Source of the DNA: Aeromonas piscicola
GTDB lineage: Bacteria > Pseudomonadota > Gammaproteobacteria > Enterobacterales > Aeromonadaceae
Length of the DNA: 64,000 nt
Reading direction: 5' to 3'
Assembly: GCF_000820005.1 (NCBI RefSeq)
Contig: NZ_CDBL01000055.1
Span: forward strand, 163,428 to 227,427
Made by a program: the position numbers and the translations under genes. How positions within the stretch are numbered: position 1 is the first letter of the stretch; each line of letters opens with the position of its first letter. The notes below the pieces were generated by a model, which worked only from the letters and a program-made list of their open reading frames with translations, did not search any database and had not been told where the DNA came from. This document shows positions 62,166 through 64,000 of this stretch, piece by piece.

Positions 62166-63767
62166 TTACTCCCTGTGGGCTTGGTTGAAGACGGTGCCGC
62201 CAAAGGGCATCAGGGAGAGCCCCTGAATGTCGCTGCGACTGACCTGGGTGCGCAGTGCATGGGCCAGCGGGATGAGCGGCACCTGCTCGTTGAGCAGGGT
62301 CTGGGCGTAATAGTAGTTGCGCAGCCGGAACGCCAGCTGGGGCGTGGTGACCGCATCGTCCAGCAGTTGATCGAAGGCCGGGCTGCACCAGCGGCTGTAG
62401 TTGTTGCCGCGCTCGACGGCGGCGCAGCTCAGCAGCTGGCGAAAGAAGTTGTCCGGATCGGCGTTGTCGGCAATCCAGCCAGAGAGCAGGCTGTCATATT
62501 GGCCGTGGGCGAGGCGGGCCTCGATGACGGGCCACTCCTGCTGCACGATCTTTAGCTTGATGCCTATCCTGGCCAGATCGTTTCGCATCAGCTGGGCTGT
62601 CTTGAGGGCATCCGGGTTGTAGGGGCGTGAGCCCGGCTGTACCAGCACTTGCATCTCGAACCCCTGTTCGAGCCCCGCCTCCTTGAGCAGCTGGCGCGCC
62701 CGCTTCAGGTCAGGCTGGCGCATCGGCAGGGAGGGGTTGTAGCCCCAGGAGAGGGGCGGCAGCAGGCTGTTGGCGGCCTGGCCCGTCTCGAAATAGACCG
62801 CCTGCAACAGGTTGTCTATGTTGATGGCACTGGCGATGGCCTGACGCACCTGTACCTTGTTGAACGGTGGCTTGCGAGTATTGAGGGCCAGGAAGGCGAC
62901 GTTCATGCCGGACTGCACCGACAGGCTGAGATCCGGATCCGTGTCGATCACCGACAGCTGGCTGGCGGACGGGGTGCTCATCACATCGCACTCGCCGGTC
63001 AGCAGTTTGGCGAGCCGCTTGGAGGACTTGGGGGTGATGTCGTAGATGAGCTGCTCTATCTTGGCCTCGCCGCCCCAGTAACCGGGATGGCGCAAGTAGC
63101 GCACATATTCGTTGTGGCGATACTCCTTGAAGCTGAACGGCCCGGTGCCGATGGGACGGCTGTCGAGCAGGGCCGGGGTGCCTGCTTTTTGCATCTGATC
63201 GGCGTATTCGGCGGAGAGCACGATGGCGTAGTCGCTGGCCAGGGTGGCGAGGAAGGAGGCATCCGGTCGATTCAGCTCGAACACCACCTGCTCGGGCCCC
63301 TTCTTGTAGACCCGCTTGATCAGCTGATCCAGCCCCAGGCTGTAGAAATAGGGATATACGCCGCCGGAGACGTCGTGATAGGGGTGCTGCTTGTCCAGCA
63401 GGCGCTGCCAGGTGAACAGCACGTCGTCGGCGTTGAAGGTGCGCGAGGGGTTGAACCAGGAGGTGTGATGGAAGGTGACGCCCTTGCGCAGGGTCAAGGT
63501 GTAGAAGAGGCCATCCTCGCTCAGGGTCCAGCGGGTGGCGAGTCCCCCCTCCAGCGCCAGCGTGTTGGGGTTCACCTCCAGCAGGCGATCGTAGAGCGGG
63601 CGAGAGCTGGCATCCAGGGTCACCCCTGAGTTCGACACCTGGGGATTGAAGGTCTGGGGCGAGCCTTCCGCACAATAGATGAGACCCGTCCTGGAGGCGT
63701 CGTCCTGTTTCTGACAACCGGTAACCAGCACCAGCAATCCAAGCAGCAAGGGTTTGAACATTCTCAT
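62166..63767 (-). CDS. sapA: Peptide-binding protein SapA (lipoprotein form)
   Basis: A 533-residue SBP family 5 protein that binds peptides for the SapBCDF transporter. Sequence similar to E. coli SapA is clear (YCAEGSPQTFNPQ, FNADDVLFTWQRL, LDSRPIGTGPFSF, LLTGECDVMSTPSASQLSV, GWIADNADPDNFFRQLLSCAA). The signal peptide ends in a lipobox LVTGC with Cys18, so this version should be membrane-anchored, whereas I recall E. coli SapA as a soluble periplasmic protein. ATG 63767 and ATG 63761 are both possible. It is the first gene of the sap operon. Confidence 0.95.
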   Translation of the reverse strand: MRMFKPLLLGLLVLVTGCQKQDDASRTGLIYCAEGSPQTFNPQVSNSGVTLDASSRPLYDRLLEVNPNTLALEGGLATRWTLSEDGLFYTLTLRKGVTFHHTSWFNPSRTFNADDVLFTWQRLLDKQHPYHDVSGGVYPYFYSLGLDQLIKRVYKKGPEQVVFELNRPDASFLATLASDYAIVLSAEYADQMQKAGTPALLDSRPIGTGPFSFKEYRHNEYVRYLRHPGYWGGEAKIEQLIYDITPKSSKRLAKLLTGECDVMSTPSASQLSVIDTDPDLSLSVQSGMNVAFLALNTRKPPFNKVQVRQAIASAINIDNLLQAVYFETGQAANSLLPPLSWGYNPSLPMRQPDLKRARQLLKEAGLEQGFEMQVLVQPGSRPYNPDALKTAQLMRNDLARIGIKLKIVQQEWPVIEARLAHGQYDSLLSGWIADNADPDNFFRQLLSCAAVERGNNYSRWCSPAFDQLLDDAVTTPQLAFRLRNYYYAQTLLNEQVPLIPLAHALRTQVSRSDIQGLSLMPFGGTVFNQAHRE

Positions 63768-63828
63768 TGTAGAACCATGTTTTTATACGAATGTGCCAGC
63801 GCCAAGGCTGGCGAGTTGCGGGAGTCGG

Positions 63829-64000
63829 CCTGAACCTGGCTGCCCCGGGTATTAATCTGCATCGTTGTCACTGTCCAGCAACCTGTATTGGCGCAGCCTG
63901 CCGCGAAACGGGCGATAGCGCAGGCCGGCACCTGAGCCGGCATCAGCCTGAACCTGGCTGCCCCGGGTATTAATCTGCATCGTTGTCACTGTCCAGCAAC
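63829..64000. repeat. 118-bp-period direct repeat upstream of sapA
   Basis: A 54-base sequence beginning CCTGAACCTGGCTGCCCCGG is present exactly at 63829-63882 and again at 63947-64000, up to the window edge. The 64 bases between the copies differ from the first copy's flank. Each copy contains, on the minus strand, TGGACA-17 bases-TAATAC, a possible promoter pointing to sapA. Confidence 0.85.
63849..63877 (-). promoter_or_regulatory. Possible sapA promoter within the repeat
   Basis: On the minus strand TGGACA (5 of 6 to the -35 consensus) and TAATAC (3 of 6) are separated by 17 bases. An identical copy is at 63967-63995. The weak -10 keeps confidence low. Confidence 0.35.

Overview
The window is a chromosomal segment of a gamma-proteobacterium, almost certainly Aeromonas (A. 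hydrophila/A. dhakensis group). The type VI secretion gene order matches the Vibrio cholerae/Aeromonas vip-vas cluster. The housekeeping block cspD-clpS-clpA-infA-aat-trxB-lrp-ftsK-lolA-rarA-serS follows the order I know from Escherichia coli. Base composition is GC-rich, apart from AT-rich toxin, immunity and insertion-sequence islands. Species assignment is inference; nothing could be searched.

1-9.4 kb, left effector module: the C-terminus of a VgrG, a DUF4123 adaptor, a 1561-residue Rhs effector with a predicted HNH-type nuclease tip, and its immunity gene. Behind these lies a decayed second Rhs-core fragment with an orphan immunity-like gene, an inactivated IS1-family element and a Sel1-repeat lipoprotein.

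10.0-30.5 kb, T6SS core: tssB, tssC, tssE, tssF, tssG, fha, tssJ, tssK, tssL, tssH (clpV), vasH, vasI, vasJ, tssM and vasL, all on the plus strand and tightly spaced. Together they encode sheath, baseplate, membrane complex, sheath-recycling ATPase and a sigma-54 activator. No hcp lies in the window.

30.5-37.7 kb, right effector module: a candidate sigma-54 promoter precedes PAAR, a complete VgrG and an 871-residue peptidoglycan-targeting effector with an M23-like N-terminus, an EF-hand and a GH19 lysozyme domain. A secreted immunity-like protein follows. An IS481-family remnant and a Pro-Arg-His tRNA operon mark the island's right edge.

37.8-58.2 kb, conserved chromosome: folD, cspD, an N-degron set (clpS, clpA, aat, bpt) around infA, a glycine-zipper protein, a two-receiver GGDEF regulator, trxB, ald/lrp (divergent), ftsK, lolA-rarA, serS, cvpA-purF and miaE. 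58.3-63.8 kb is the sapABCDF transporter operon on the minus strand, with a 118-bp-period direct repeat upstream of sapA.

The most unusual signal is at gene junctions. Between lolA/rarA, sapB/sapC and sapC/sapD, and less clearly sapD/sapF and tssM/vasL, there is a short open frame. It begins like the downstream gene, ends like the upstream gene, and overlaps both by a few bases. This is what tandem duplication of an overlapping stop/start junction would produce.
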